From contig NZ_CP014231.1 in NCBI RefSeq assembly GCF_001553645.1, positions 1,178,001 to 1,242,000 of the forward strand: 64,000 bases of DNA, given 5' to 3'. Below, piece after piece: positions 8,763 through 17,803 of the stretch. Below the pieces are notes generated by a model, which was not told the origin of the DNA, ran no database searches, and was given only the letters and a program-made list of their open reading frames with translations. A program made the translations under genes and the position numbers. The stretch's first letter is position 1. Each line of letters starts with the position of its first letter. This stretch comes from Leptotrichia sp. oral taxon 847. Lineage in GTDB: Bacteria; Fusobacteriota; Fusobacteriia; Fusobacteriales; Leptotrichiaceae.

Positions 8763-11321
8763 ATGTCTGATGATTTCAGAGATGACAAAGAAAAAAAAGA
8801 TGAAATAGAAAAAAATAAAGAAAACAATGAGAAAGAAGTAACTTTAGAGGGAATTTCTAAAACAACGGACTTATCAAATGAGCAAAATGTCTATATTGAA
8901 GAAGAAATAAGGTCTGCATATCTTGATTATTCGATGAGTGTCATTGTGAGCCGTGCTTTGCCTGATGTGAGAGATGGCCTAAAACCTGTTCACAGAAGAA
9001 TACTTTTTGCAATGAATGAAATGGGGATGACTCATAAGACACCATTTAGAAAATCTGCAAGAATTGTCGGAGATGTACTTGGTAAATACCATCCGCACGG
9101 AGATTCTTCGGTTTATGGGGCTATGGTAAGAATGGCACAGGATTTTAATATGAGATATGAGTTAATTGAAGGGCACGGAAACTTTGGTTCAATTGACGGC
9201 GATGAAGCAGCTGCCATGAGATACACTGAAGCTAGGATGGACAAAATTACGGAGGAATTACTAGCTGATATAAATAAAGACACGATTGATTACAGAAAAA
9301 ACTTTGATGAAAGTTTGGATGAACCAGTTGTACTTCCTGCAAAATTGCCAAATCTACTTTTAAATGGAGCAAACGGAATAGCGGTGGGGATGGCTACAAA
9401 TATACCACCACATAATTTAGGAGAAGTTGTGGACGGAATAATTGCATTAATTGATAATCCTGAAATTTCGATTGATGAATTAATCGGGTACATAAAGGGT
9501 CCAGATTTTCCAACAGGTGGGATAATTAATGGAAAACAGGGAATTTATGATGCGTACAGAACTGGGCGTGGAAAACTTCGAGTGGCAGGACGTGTGGATG
9601 TGGAAACATCAAAAACTGGAAGACAGTCAATTATTGTATCAGAATTACCGTATCAAGTGAATAAAGCAAGACTTATCGAAAGAATTGCAGATTTGGTAAA
9701 ACAGAAAAAAATATCAGGAATTTCGGATTTGCGGGATGAAACTGACAGAGATGGAATAAGAATTGTAATTGAGTTAAAAAGAGGTGAAGAAAGTGAGCTT
9801 GTATTAAACAGTCTTTACAAATTTACTGATTTACAGAATACTTTTGGTGTGATAATGCTGGCATTGGTTGACAATGCGCCAAAAATTCTAAATTTAAAGC
9901 AAATTTTGGAAAAATATCTTGAGCATAGATTTGAAGTAATTACAAGAAGAGTAAAATTTGAGTTAAATAAAGCTAAAAATAGGGCTCATATCTTGGAAGG
10001 CTTTAAAATTGCACTGGACCACATCGAAGAAGTAATAAGAATTATTAGGGCTGCAAAAGATGCTAATATTGCAAAAATAGATTTGATAAACGCCTTTTCA
10101 TTTTCAGAAGTACAGGCAAAAGCAATTCTTGATATGAGGTTGCAAAGACTTACTGGACTTGAAAGAGATAAAATTAATGAGGAATATGACGAGCTTATGG
10201 CGTTAATTTCAAAATTGACGTCGATTTTAGAAGATGATACAAAAGTGTTTGCAATAATTAGAGAAGAAGCGATTAAACTAAAAGAAGATTTTGGCGACGC
10301 GCGAAGAACAGAAATAAGAAATGCGAGAGCTGAAATAAGTATTGAAGATTTAATAAAAGATGAAGAAGTGGTTGTAACACTTACTGAAAAAGGTTATGTA
10401 AAAAGAATGGCAATTGATACATACCGTTCTCAAAAAAGAGGTGGTGTAGGTGTAAATGCCACAAATACTGTGGAAGATGATGTAATAAAAGATATGTATA
10501 TTGCAAAAAGTCTTGACACACTTCTTATTTTCACAACAAAAGGAAAAGTGTTTAGCATAAAAGTATACGAAATTCCTGAAACTGGAAAGCAAGCTCGTGG
10601 AAAACTTATAGGAAATATTATAAATCTGGATAATGACGAAAAAGTAAGCACGATAATAAAAGTTCGTGAATTTGAAAAAAATAAAAACTTATTCTTTGTA
10701 ACACGAAACGGAGTTGTTAAAAAATCTGAATTGACATTATTTAAAAACATTATGAAAACTGGAAAACGGGCGATTAGATTAAATGATGAAGATGAAGTTA
10801 TGTTTGTAGGCCTTACAAGCGGAAGTGGAGAAGATGAAATCTTTGCGGCAACTAGAAATGGTATTGCAATAAGATTTTCTGAAAAACATGTAAGAAGCAT
10901 GGGAACTGGAGCTGCTGGAGTGAAAGGAATAACGCTTCGTGATAAAGATAAAATTGTGGGAGCTGCGATTATAAGTTCAGAAATAAATGATGATGAAATT
11001 AAAATTCTTACAATAACAGAAGAAGGTTATGGAAAACGGACTAAGTTATCAGAATATAGACTGACTTCCCGAGGTGGAAAAGGTATTATAAATGCTAAAC
11101 TAAACGAAAAGACAGGACTTATAATAGATGTTAAAATAGTCGGAAGCGATGATGAAATAATGCTTATAACTTCTGAAGGTACTCTTATTAGAACGAAAGT
11201 TGATAGCATTTCAACATTTGGCCGTTCTTCGCAAGGAGTCAAAATAATGAAAGTGAGAAACAACGAAAAAATAGTTTCAACGGTAAAAATAACAGAAACA
11301 TCCGAATTAGGAGAAAAATAA
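8763..11321 (+). CDS. gyrA: DNA gyrase subunit A
   Basis: 852 residues. A charged, Asp/Lys/Glu-rich N-terminal extension of about 32 residues precedes the usual start. The breakage-reunion domain contains [17 protein letters not shown] and the active-site Tyr154 in [11 protein letters not shown]. The C-terminal half has beta-pinwheel repeats, including the gyrase-specific GyrA box-like QKRGGVGV near 560, so this is GyrA rather than ParC. Anomaly in the quinolone-determining region: Ser115 matches E. coli Ser83, but Gly119 (codon 9117-9119) replaces the acidic residue at E. coli Asp87. It is cotranscribed with gyrB. Confidence 0.97.
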   Translation: MSDDFRDDKEKKDEIEKNKENNEKEVTLEGISKTTDLSNEQNVYIEEEIRSAYLDYSMSVIVSRALPDVRDGLKPVHRRILFAMNEMGMTHKTPFRKSARIVGDVLGKYHPHGDSSVYGAMVRMAQDFNMRYELIEGHGNFGSIDGDEAAAMRYTEARMDKITEELLADINKDTIDYRKNFDESLDEPVVLPAKLPNLLLNGANGIAVGMATNIPPHNLGEVVDGIIALIDNPEISIDELIGYIKGPDFPTGGIINGKQGIYDAYRTGRGKLRVAGRVDVETSKTGRQSIIVSELPYQVNKARLIERIADLVKQKKISGISDLRDETDRDGIRIVIELKRGEESELVLNSLYKFTDLQNTFGVIMLALVDNAPKILNLKQILEKYLEHRFEVITRRVKFELNKAKNRAHILEGFKIALDHIEEVIRIIRAAKDANIAKIDLINAFSFSEVQAKAILDMRLQRLTGLERDKINEEYDELMALISKLTSILEDDTKVFAIIREEAIKLKEDFGDARRTEIRNARAEISIEDLIKDEEVVVTLTEKGYVKRMAIDTYRSQKRGGVGVNATNTVEDDVIKDMYIAKSLDTLLIFTTKGKVFSIKVYEIPETGKQARGKLIGNIINLDNDEKVSTIIKVREFEKNKNLFFVTRNGVVKKSELTLFKNIMKTGKRAIRLNDEDEVMFVGLTSGSGEDEIFAATRNGIAIRFSEKHVRSMGTGAAGVKGITLRDKDKIVGAAIISSEINDDEIKILTITEEGYGKRTKLSEYRLTSRGGKGIINAKLNEKTGLIIDVKIVGSDDEIMLITSEGTLIRTKVDSISTFGRSSQGVKIMKVRNNEKIVSTVKITETSELGEK

Positions 11322-11347
11322 AAAAATAATGTGAGGAAGTGATTGAA

Positions 11348-12112
11348 ATGTTATCTAAAAAAATCTTATTTTTGATTACCGCAGAAAATGAAATTAACGC
11401 ATTGACGCAATTTGGAAAAAAATTCAAGGAAAAATACGATGTGCAAATGGACGCAATTTATGTAAAAGATGTTTTAAAATACGAAGTTTTTCCTGTTGCA
11501 GTCGAAGGAATCGGCGTAAATGTGGGAATGAATTACTTTGTGAAAGAATACAAGGACCAGGAAGAAAAGACTTTTCAAAAAATAAAAAAACAGATGGACG
11601 CCTCTTTTGAAAATGTTTACGCAAAAGAAGGAGAAACTGATGAAATTGCGCTTGAAGAATTAAAAAAATACGATGCGCTTGTTTTAGTAAAAAATGAAAA
11701 AGTTAGTCCAATTTTAAAAGAACTCTTGAGAAGTAACTACAAACCTCTAATTATTCTTCCAAATGTGGAAAATTTTGAGTTAGAAAATATACTACTGCTG
11801 GATGATGGCGCTTATAATGCGAATAAGACATTGTTTACATTTTTATATATGTTTGGGGAACAAAAAATAAATGTTCTTCGGGTAAATAGCGATATTGAAA
11901 AAGAAGAAGATGGACTTGTTCAAAGATTCGGTAAAAATTATAACTTGATTTATAAAAAAGGTGAAACTTTTAAAACTCTTTTGCAGGAAACTAAAAATTA
12001 TGATTTCATATTGATGGGGGATTTAAGATATACAATTATGGTGGAAAAAATTACAGGAAAACTAGGAATAAGACTTCTTGAAAATGTGAAAAAACCAATA
12101 TTTATAGTGTAA
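11348..12112 (+). CDS. Universal stress protein-like (two UspA-type halves)
   Basis: 254 residues with two weakly similar alpha/beta halves. Each starts with a hydrophobic strand (ILFLITAENEINALTQFGKKF; ILLLDDGAYNANKTLFTFLYMF) and each ends in a strand-loop like that of Usp domains (PLIILPNVEN; KPIFIV). This resembles tandem UspA proteins. The ATP-binding G-2xG-9x-G(S/T) motif is not clearly visible, so nucleotide binding is doubtful. An upstream in-frame GTG at 11339 is too close to GAGG (11333-11336); ATG 11348 is preferred. It follows gyrA by 26 bases and a terminator follows. Function is uncertain. Confidence 0.6.
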   Translation: MLSKKILFLITAENEINALTQFGKKFKEKYDVQMDAIYVKDVLKYEVFPVAVEGIGVNVGMNYFVKEYKDQEEKTFQKIKKQMDASFENVYAKEGETDEIALEELKKYDALVLVKNEKVSPILKELLRSNYKPLIILPNVENFELENILLLDDGAYNANKTLFTFLYMFGEQKINVLRVNSDIEKEEDGLVQRFGKNYNLIYKKGETFKTLLQETKNYDFILMGDLRYTIMVEKITGKLGIRLLENVKKPIFIV

Positions 12113-12119
12113 AATCTCA

Positions 12120-12172
12120 AACTGTATCCAAAAATCAAATAAAAATTTGTTTATTTTGGATATAGTTTTTTT
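12120..12172 (+). terminator. Intrinsic terminator after gyrBA-usp
   Basis: AACTGTATCCAAAA at 12120-12133 pairs with TTTTGGATATAGTT at 12154-12167 (one G-T pair), followed by a T run to 12172. Confidence 0.8.
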
Positions 12173-12368
12173 AAATTTTAAAATCAAATAAAAAAATATA
12201 TAAAAACAGGAAAAGATAATGGAAAAATAAGTGATTTAAAATTTTAATTAACTATAATTATAACACACAAAACATTATATAAACAAATTTTCTAATCTAA
12301 TTAGTTATTTCTTTCTAGTTAATAAAAAATTAATATTTTAATTTGAAAAAGAAAGGGGAAACGAAATT

Positions 12369-12821
12369 ATGAAAGCATTAATTTGCTCTGACAGCCATCG
12401 AAGACTAGACTATTTTCAGCAGGTGATGGAATTAGAAGAACCGGAAGTTGTCATATTTGCTGGAGATCACAGCACTGATGCATTTGATATGTCACTTGTA
12501 TTTAGAGAAGTTCCTTTCGCAATTGTAAAAGGGAATACAGATTCGGATGACTTCGATACAAGGGAAACAAAAGTCTTTGATTTATTCGGGAAAAAAGTTT
12601 TACTTACTCACGGACATCTTTTTAATGTCAAAACAACTCTCAAAGAATTAGAAAAAAAAGCACATTATGAAAATGTAGATATTTGCGTATTTGGACATAC
12701 TCATAAAGAGTTTTTGGAAGAAAAAAATGGAATAATTTTTGTAAATCCTGGAGCATTGCAGGATAAAAAGTACGTAATTTACTACGGTGGAAAAAGATTT
12801 GAGCAAAAAGTTTTAAAATAA
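12369..12821 (+). CDS. YfcE/MJ0936-type metallophosphoesterase
   Basis: 150 residues with all calcineurin-like metal-binding motifs in order: SDSH (8-11), GDHS (32-35), GNTD (55-58), THGH (80-83) and GHTH (about 109-112). This compact architecture belongs to YfcE/MJ0936 phosphodiesterases, which hydrolyse phosphodiester substrates in vitro; the physiological substrate is generally unknown. AAAGGGGAA precedes the ATG. It is monocistronic between a terminator and the PTS promoter. Family assignment is firm, biological role open. Confidence 0.9.
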   Translation: MKALICSDSHRRLDYFQQVMELEEPEVVIFAGDHSTDAFDMSLVFREVPFAIVKGNTDSDDFDTRETKVFDLFGKKVLLTHGHLFNVKTTLKELEKKAHYENVDICVFGHTHKEFLEEKNGIIFVNPGALQDKKYVIYYGGKRFEQKVLK

Positions 12822-12844
12822 AAAAAATTTTTCTAAATAAAAAT

Positions 12845-12872
12845 TTGCAATATGAAAAAGATGAGGTATAAT
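12845..12872 (+). promoter_or_regulatory. Promoter of mannose-family PTS operon
   Basis: TTGCAA at 12845-12850 and TATAAT at 12867-12872 with a 16-base spacer. The IIA start codon is 57 bases past the -10 box. No clear cre-like operator was recognised. Confidence 0.7.
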
Positions 12873-12928
12873 TTTATTAGCAAGTTTATTTAGAGAAATT
12901 TTATTTTATTTGAGCGAAAGGAGTCTTT

Positions 12929-13372
12929 ATGATTAATTTAATTGTAGCGACACATGGAAAAATGTCCGAAGAAACTGTCAATCTGACAAAAATGGTTTTG
13001 GGAGAAAGTGAAAAGCTTGATTTTGTAACTTTTGTTCCTGGAGAAGGACCTGAAGATTTGATAAAAAAATATCAGGATATTATTGCAAAATATGACAGTA
13101 AAGGGACATTATTTTTAGTGGATTTATTTGGTGGAAGTCCTTATAATGCAGCTTGCAGAGTAGTTGCCGAAACAAAAAATACTGATGTAATAACAGGAGT
13201 AAATGTACCTATGTTATTAGAAGTATTGGATGCTAGAGAAGAAACTGACGATGTTGCAGAGTTAGTTCAAATAGCAAAAAATTCTGGAATAAACGGAATT
13301 AAAATTTTTAGTGAATTGTTTGTAGACAGTTCGGAAAATGAAGACGAAGATTTGGATGAATTGGATTTGTAA
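12929..13372 (+). CDS. PTS system mannose-family IIA component
   Basis: 147 residues, a stand-alone IIA of the mannose/fructose/sorbose family. The phosphorylated His9 lies in LIVATHGKMSEET. The strand LFLVDLFGGSPYNAA is diagnostic, and IIA is followed by separate IIB, IIC and IID genes. IIA receives phosphate from HPr and passes it to IIB. The C-terminal tail is acidic (SSENEDEDLDELDL). GAAAGGAG precedes the start. The transported sugar cannot be read from sequence; mannose, galactosamine or fructose are typical for the family. Confidence 0.93.
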   Translation: MINLIVATHGKMSEETVNLTKMVLGESEKLDFVTFVPGEGPEDLIKKYQDIIAKYDSKGTLFLVDLFGGSPYNAACRVVAETKNTDVITGVNVPMLLEVLDAREETDDVAELVQIAKNSGINGIKIFSELFVDSSENEDEDLDELDL

Positions 13373-13512
13373 AAACTTAATAAAAATGTTTTATTTAAAA
13401 AAAATAAATTGAAATGAAATGTGACAATTTTTTTAATTTTTCAAAATTAATTTTTTCAAAATAAAATAGTCAACTTTTTAGAAATAAAGTAAAAAGAAAA
13501 TAAAATATAAAG

Positions 13513-13588
13513 AAAGGAGCGTTACTGTAAACTAAATTTTAATTTAAAATTAAATTTAGAATTTTCAGTAGCGGAAAATAAAATCATG
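13513..13588 (+). promoter_or_regulatory. Long hairpin between Shine-Dalgarno and IIB start codon
   Basis: AAAGGAG at 13513-13519 directly abuts a stem-loop. CGTTACTG (13520-13527) pairs with CAGTAGCG (13566-13573). An inner arm CTAAATTT (13532-13539) pairs with AAATTTAG (13552-13559). The ATG of the IIB gene is at 13586. When folded, the Shine-Dalgarno is about 12 bases from the ATG instead of 66. Known precedent: phage T4 gene 38 uses a hairpin to bring a distant Shine-Dalgarno to its start. A role as an RNA stability or attenuation element is the alternative. Confidence 0.55.
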
Positions 13589-14077
13589 GAATTAGTATTA
13601 ACAAGAATAGACTCGAGATTGATACACGGACAAGTTGCAACTTCATGGGTAAAAGCAACTAAGCCAGAAGCGATATTCGCGGTAAATGATGCCGTAGCAG
13701 AAGATAAAATAAGAAAATCACTTTTATTACAAGTGGCACCAGAAGGAGTAAAATCATTTGTAATTTCTGTCGAAAAAGCGATAGCAGTTTACAAAAATCC
13801 TAAATATGCCAAAACAAAAGTATTGTTACTTGTCACTTGTCCAGCTGATGTAGTTAGATTAATCGAAGGTGGAGTTGACATTAAAACAGTTAATGTCGGA
13901 GGAATGACATTTAAAGAAGGAGACAAATTAATTTCAAAAGCGGTTGCAATTAATAAAGATGACTTAGAAGCATTCAATAAATTAAGAGCTATGGGAGTAG
14001 AACTTGACATGAGACAATTGGCAACTTCTGCAAAAGAAGATATAAATTCAAAATTGGATTCTATCTCATTTGACTAG
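13586..14077 (+). CDS. PTS system mannose-family IIB component
   Basis: 163 residues. The IIB signature TRIDSRLIHGQVATSW carries the phosphorylated His14. TVNVGGM (about residues 110-116) is another conserved family block. IIB takes phosphate from IIA and hands it to the sugar at the IIC/IID membrane complex in the cytoplasm. It lies 213 bases after IIA, unusually far for this operon; the gap contains an AT-rich leader and a Shine-Dalgarno-hairpin structure that may set IIB translation. No other promoter is obvious in the gap. Confidence 0.95.
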   Translation: MELVLTRIDSRLIHGQVATSWVKATKPEAIFAVNDAVAEDKIRKSLLLQVAPEGVKSFVISVEKAIAVYKNPKYAKTKVLLLVTCPADVVRLIEGGVDIKTVNVGGMTFKEGDKLISKAVAINKDDLEAFNKLRAMGVELDMRQLATSAKEDINSKLDSISFD

Positions 14078-14169
14078 TAAAAATTATCAGGAAATATAAT
14101 TTTGCTGATTTTATTTAATATAAAGTTGCTAAATAAAACATTGAAAATTAAATTTAGGAGGACATAAGA

Positions 14170-14985
14170 ATGAATGTTGTACAGCTAATTTTGCTGGTAT
14201 TAGTAGCAGCAATAACAGGAATGGGAAGTGTACTTGACGAAAGACAAACTCATCGTCCATTAGTGGCGTGTACTTTGGTTGGTCTTGTACTAGGAAATTT
14301 AAAAACAGGAGTTTTACTAGGTGGTTCACTTGAAATGATAGCGCTTGGATGGATGAATGTAGGAGCCGCAATGGCGCCAGATGCAGCACTAGCCAGTGTT
14401 ATTTCAGCGATACTTGTAATTGTAGGAAAACAGCCAATTGGAGAAGGAATAGCAGTTGCAGTACCGATTGCAGCGGCAGGGCAGGTTCTTACAATTTTTG
14501 TCAGAACAATAACAGTGTTCTTTCAACATAAAGCAGATGATTTTGCAGAAAAAGCTAATTTTAAAGGAATAGAAATGTGTCATTTGGCGGGGCTTTTGTT
14601 ACAGGGGCTAAGAGTTGCAATACCAGCACTTCTAGTTGGTCTGATTGCGGGAACAAGTGCTGTAGAAGGAGCATTGCATGCAATTCCTGAAGTAATTACT
14701 AGAGGATTGCAAATCGCAGGAGGATTTATCGTAGTTGTTGGGTATGCGATGGTTATAAATATGATGGAAGCAAAGGCTTTGATGCCATTCTTCTTCTTAG
14801 GATTCGTAATAGCGGCATTTACAGAATTTAATTTAGTTGGTTTAGGAATTTTAGGATTATGTCTTGCAATACTATATATTCAATTAAATCCTAAATATCA
14901 CGCATCTATTGCATTACCTAGTGAAAAAAGTGGTTCAGGTAGTGGAACTTCAGAAGAAGCTGACGACGAATTGGAAGGACTATAG
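14170..14985 (+). CDS. PTS system mannose-family IIC permease
   Basis: 271 residues, a polytopic membrane protein. The N-terminal VVQLILLVLVAAITGMGSVLDERQTHRPLVACTL region and the following GLVLGNLKTGVLLGGSLEMIALG block are typical of the IIC family (sorbose/mannose IIC). IIC and IID form the sugar channel across the inner membrane. The tail is Ser/Gly/Glu-rich and probably cytoplasmic. TAGGAGGACATAAGA precedes the ATG. The IID gene follows after 12 bases, consistent with coupled synthesis. Confidence 0.95.
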   Translation: MNVVQLILLVLVAAITGMGSVLDERQTHRPLVACTLVGLVLGNLKTGVLLGGSLEMIALGWMNVGAAMAPDAALASVISAILVIVGKQPIGEGIAVAVPIAAAGQVLTIFVRTITVFFQHKADDFAEKANFKGIEMCHLAGLLLQGLRVAIPALLVGLIAGTSAVEGALHAIPEVITRGLQIAGGFIVVVGYAMVINMMEAKALMPFFFLGFVIAAFTEFNLVGLGILGLCLAILYIQLNPKYHASIALPSEKSGSGSGTSEEADDELEGL

Positions 14986-14997
14986 GAGGTAAGAAAA

Positions 14998-15840
14998 ATG
15001 GCAGAAAATAATGTAGAAAAAAAATTAACTGATAAAGATTTGAAAAGCATGTACTGGAGATCAACTACTTTATTGGGTTCATTTAACTTTGAAAGAATGC
15101 AGTCAATGGGATTTTGTGTAACGATGATTCCTGCAATAAAAAGACTTTATTCTAAAAAAGAAGATCAAGCTGCAGCACTAAAAAGACATTTGGAATTCTT
15201 TAACACTCAACCATGGATTGGTTCAACTATAATGGGTGTTACAGCTGCGATGGAACAGGAAAAAGCAAATGGAGCGGACATTGATGATGCAACTATAAGT
15301 GGGATTAAAGTAGGACTTATGGGACCACTTGCAGGGGTTGGAGATCCAATTTTCTGGGGTACATTAAGACCTGTTTTAGCGGCACTTGGAGCATCAATTG
15401 CACTAGCTGGAGGAAATTTATTAGGACCTATACTTTTCTTTTTGGGAATAAATATAGCAAGAGTTTTGACTAGATGGTATGGATTAAAATATGGTTACGA
15501 AAAAGGAACTGAAATCGTTGGAGATATGGAAGGTGGAGTTATTCAAAAATTAACTCAAGGTGCTTCTATATTAGGGCTTTTTGTAATGGGAGCGTTAGTT
15601 TCAAAATGGACTACAATAGATGTGCCGTTAGTAATATCAAAATATAAAGATGCAGCAACTGGAAAAGAAGTTGTAACTACAGTTCAAAGTATACTAGACC
15701 AATTGTTACCAGGGCTATTGGCATTATTGTTGACGTTTGCATGTATGAGCTTATTAAAACGAAAAGTAAATGCTATTTGGATAATCTTTGGATTCTTTGT
15801 AATAGGAATAGTAGGATTCTGGTTAGGAATTTTGCAGTAA
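14998..15840 (+). CDS. PTS system mannose-family IID component
   Basis: 280 residues. The IID signature is clear: the basic start LTDKDLKSMYWRSTTLLGSFNFERMQ, AIKRLYSKKEDQAAALKRHLEFFNTQP (about 55-81) and GLMGPLAGVGDPIFWGTLRP (about 107-126). The C-terminus has three or four membrane spans ending FGFFVIGIVGFWLGILQ. IID is the partner of IIC and is found only in mannose-family PTS permeases. ATAGGAGG precedes the ATG. The next gene starts one base after its stop, so they share an mRNA. Confidence 0.95.
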   Translation: MAENNVEKKLTDKDLKSMYWRSTTLLGSFNFERMQSMGFCVTMIPAIKRLYSKKEDQAAALKRHLEFFNTQPWIGSTIMGVTAAMEQEKANGADIDDATISGIKVGLMGPLAGVGDPIFWGTLRPVLAALGASIALAGGNLLGPILFFLGINIARVLTRWYGLKYGYEKGTEIVGDMEGGVIQKLTQGASILGLFVMGALVSKWTTIDVPLVISKYKDAATGKEVVTTVQSILDQLLPGLLALLLTFACMSLLKRKVNAIWIIFGFFVIGIVGFWLGILQ

Positions 15841-15841
15841 T

Positions 15842-15964
15842 ATGTTTAAAAAAATGATTTCAAAAGTGGAAAAATTTGTAAAAGTTCCTCCGAAGGAAGG
15901 GTATATTAAAAATAGTTCTGTCTTAGTTACTGGACTTATGATTATTGGAATGATTTTATTAAAT
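15842..15964 (+). CDS. Exon 1 of intron-split small membrane protein
   Basis: An ATG directly after the IID stop opens a 41-codon reading frame, MFKKMISKVEKFVK through SSVLVTGLMIIGMILLN, containing one membrane span (about 25-40). Reading on gives a further 11 codons of mobile-element sequence and a stop at 15998-16000. The proposed 5' splice site follows T15964, where TTAAAT pairs with the intron guide sequence. The position as fifth gene of a PTS operon suggests a regulatory or assembly accessory for the permease, but the family is not recognised. Unspliced mRNA would give a truncated 52-residue product. Confidence 0.75.
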
Positions 15965-15976
15965 AATGCAAGAACA

Positions 15977-15996
15977 CTCGCAACTTTAGTCGTGAG
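15977..15996 (+). repeat. Left-end hairpin of the IStron
   Basis: CTCGCAACT and AGTCGTGAG form a 9-bp imperfect stem (one A-C mismatch, one G-U pair) with a TT loop. Subterminal hairpins like this are recognised by Y1 transposases of the IS200/IS605 family. It is located 12 bases inside the inferred left end. Confidence 0.65.
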
Positions 15997-16430
15997 ATGA
16001 ATTGTTTGAGAATTTTAGTAAGCATATAGGGAAACTTGTATGTAGATACAGAAGAAAAACTGTACAACAAAGAAACTGAATTGCTGGGAACTCTTAAAGC
16101 TGGTATAACCACAACATAGTAATCTTACTCATAAGAGGCAAATGTGAAGGTAGCGAAAGCAGAAAAAATATACTAGATGGTGCAAGGTTAAATCCTAAAC
16201 ACTGAGCCATATAAAAAGGCATATAATAGACAATCAGCAGCTAAGCCTGAAAAGGAAAGTTCAACGACTATCCCTCGTGAGGGGAGTACAATACAAGCAA
16301 TTGGTATTGGAAGTGGTTTCGCCTAAGTCCTTGAAATAGGATATGGATAAGATATAGTCTGTGCTTGTTAGAGATAACAAGAAGTTCATAAGAGAACTGC
16401 ATAAGTAGTAGCGCACTTATGTGAACGACG

Positions 16431-16474
16431 CCTCCCACTGTTGTGGGGTTTTAAAAACTTTAAAAATATTTAAA
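16431..16474 (+). repeat. 5' arm of long inverted repeat bracketing tnpB
   Basis: CCTCCCAC (16431-16438) is perfectly complementary to GTGGGAGG (17870-17877). GTGGGG and the following AT-rich stretch to 16474 are complementary, with few mismatches, to 17828-17860. The arm itself also folds locally (CCCAC/GTGGG then TTTT), resembling a terminator. As RNA the two arms would close a stem that loops out tnpB and places the 3' splice site near the intron core. Confidence 0.7.
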
Positions 16475-16500
16475 AATAAATAAAAAACTTTACTTAATTA

Positions 16501-16529
16501 TTGAAAATGTATTAAAAATACGGTATAAT
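16501..16529 (+). promoter_or_regulatory. Internal promoter of tnpB
   Basis: TTGAAA at 16501-16506 and TATAAT at 16524-16529 with a 17-base spacer. The tnpB ATG is 21 bases past the -10 box. It would let tnpB and its guide RNA be made independently of host-gene transcription. Confidence 0.75.
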
Positions 16530-16549
16530 AACCTTATGAAAGTGAGGTG

Positions 16550-17803
16550 ATGTATACGCATTTAACATTAAAACAACAGGTAAAACATCTTAGTAAAAAA
16601 GAGTTTAGAAATTTAAAATATTTATCACATATAGCCAAGAACTTAACTAATGAAGCTATATATAATATTAGACAATACTATTTTAATAAGAAAAAGTATT
16701 TAAGTTATAATGAAAACTATAAAATACTTAAAAATAGTGAGAATTACAAGAAATTAAATTCTAATATGGCACAACAAATTCTAAAAGAAGTAGATGGAAG
16801 TTTTAAATCATTTTTTGGACTTTTAAAACTTGCTAAGAATGGTCAATATGATAATAAAAAAATAAAATTACCTAAATATCTTGCTAAGGATGGTTTTACA
16901 ACTCTTGTTATAGGTTTTGTTAGATTAAAAGATGGTATGCTGATAGTTCCTTATTCAAATTCGTTTAAGAAAACTCATCAGGAAGTTAAAATTAAGCTAC
17001 CACCAGTATTAAAAAACAAGAAAATAAAGGAGATTAGAATAATACCTAAACAACATTCTAGGTACTTTGAAATTCAATATACTTATGAAGTAGAAGAAGT
17101 TCAAAGGGAATTAAATAAAGAAAATGGACTAGGAATAGATTTAGGTATAGATAATCTATGTACTTGTGTAACTAATAATGGAGCATCATTTTTAATAGAT
17201 GGTAGGAAATTAAAATCAATAAATCAATACTATAACAAGATAAATGCAAAATTACAAAGCATAAAAGATAAGCAAAAGACCTCCCGCACAACATTAAGGC
17301 AAAAGAGAATAGCTAGAAAGAGAAATAATCGTATAGAAGATTATCTTTCAAAAGCAGCAAGAATAATTGTAAATTATTGTCTTAATAATGATATAGGAAA
17401 ACTAGTTCTAGGGTACAATGAAGATTTTCAAAGAAATTCAAATATAGGAAGTATAAATAATCAAAATTTTGTAAATATACCATATGGAAAAATAAGAGAT
17501 AAATTACAATATCTATGTAAACTATATGGAATAGAATTCAAGCTACAAGAAGAAAGTTATACATCAAAAGCAAGTTTCTTTGATGGAGATGAAATCCCAA
17601 TATACGATAAAGAAAATCAAAAAGAACATATATTCAGTGGAAAAAGAATAAAAAGAGGACTATATCAAACAAGTAAAGGATATCAATTAAATGCAGATTG
17701 TAATGGAGCATTAAATATATTAAGAAAAAGTAAAGTTGTGGATTTAAGTATCCTATACAATAGAGGTGAGCTGAACACACCTAAAAGAATAAGGATAGCA
17801 TAG
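16550..17803 (+). CDS. tnpB: TnpB RNA-guided endonuclease of IS605-like element
   Basis: 417 residues. The RuvC-like catalytic triad is intact: Asp197 in GLGIDLGIDNL, Glu291 in LVLGYNEDFQ and Asp383 in LNADCNGALNI. The start MYTHLTLKQQVKHLSKKEF is typical. The insert between the second and third motifs (EESYTSKASFFDGDE through GKRIKRGLY) lacks the CxxC pairs of the TnpB zinc ribbon, as in the ribbon-less IS605 OrfB branch. TnpB cleaves DNA guided by an omega RNA made from the element's right end and helps retain the element. GTG 16547 is possible, but ATG 16550 behind GTGAGG is preferred. Predicted active. Confidence 0.93.
   Translation: MYTHLTLKQQVKHLSKKEFRNLKYLSHIAKNLTNEAIYNIRQYYFNKKKYLSYNENYKILKNSENYKKLNSNMAQQILKEVDGSFKSFFGLLKLAKNGQYDNKKIKLPKYLAKDGFTTLVIGFVRLKDGMLIVPYSNSFKKTHQEVKIKLPPVLKNKKIKEIRIIPKQHSRYFEIQYTYEVEEVQRELNKENGLGIDLGIDNLCTCVTNNGASFLIDGRKLKSINQYYNKINAKLQSIKDKQKTSRTTLRQKRIARKRNNRIEDYLSKAARIIVNYCLNNDIGKLVLGYNEDFQRNSNIGSINNQNFVNIPYGKIRDKLQYLCKLYGIEFKLQEESYTSKASFFDGDEIPIYDKENQKEHIFSGKRIKRGLYQTSKGYQLNADCNGALNILRKSKVVDLSILYNRGELNTPKRIRIA

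Noticed and set aside
10430-10900. Minus-strand open frame inside gyrA
   Set aside because: It is a shadow of the strongly conserved gyrA frame, with no start signals or recognisable domain. Similar antisense frames over mnmE, gyrB, msbA and adhE are rejected for the same reason.
15965-15967. 5' splice site after AATAAT (T15967)
   Set aside because: Pairing with the guide is interrupted at the fourth base; T15964 gives six continuous pairs.
15965-16549. Possible tnpA (Y1 transposase) upstream of tnpB
   Set aside because: The region is occupied by the intron core and has no long open frame or HUH motif.
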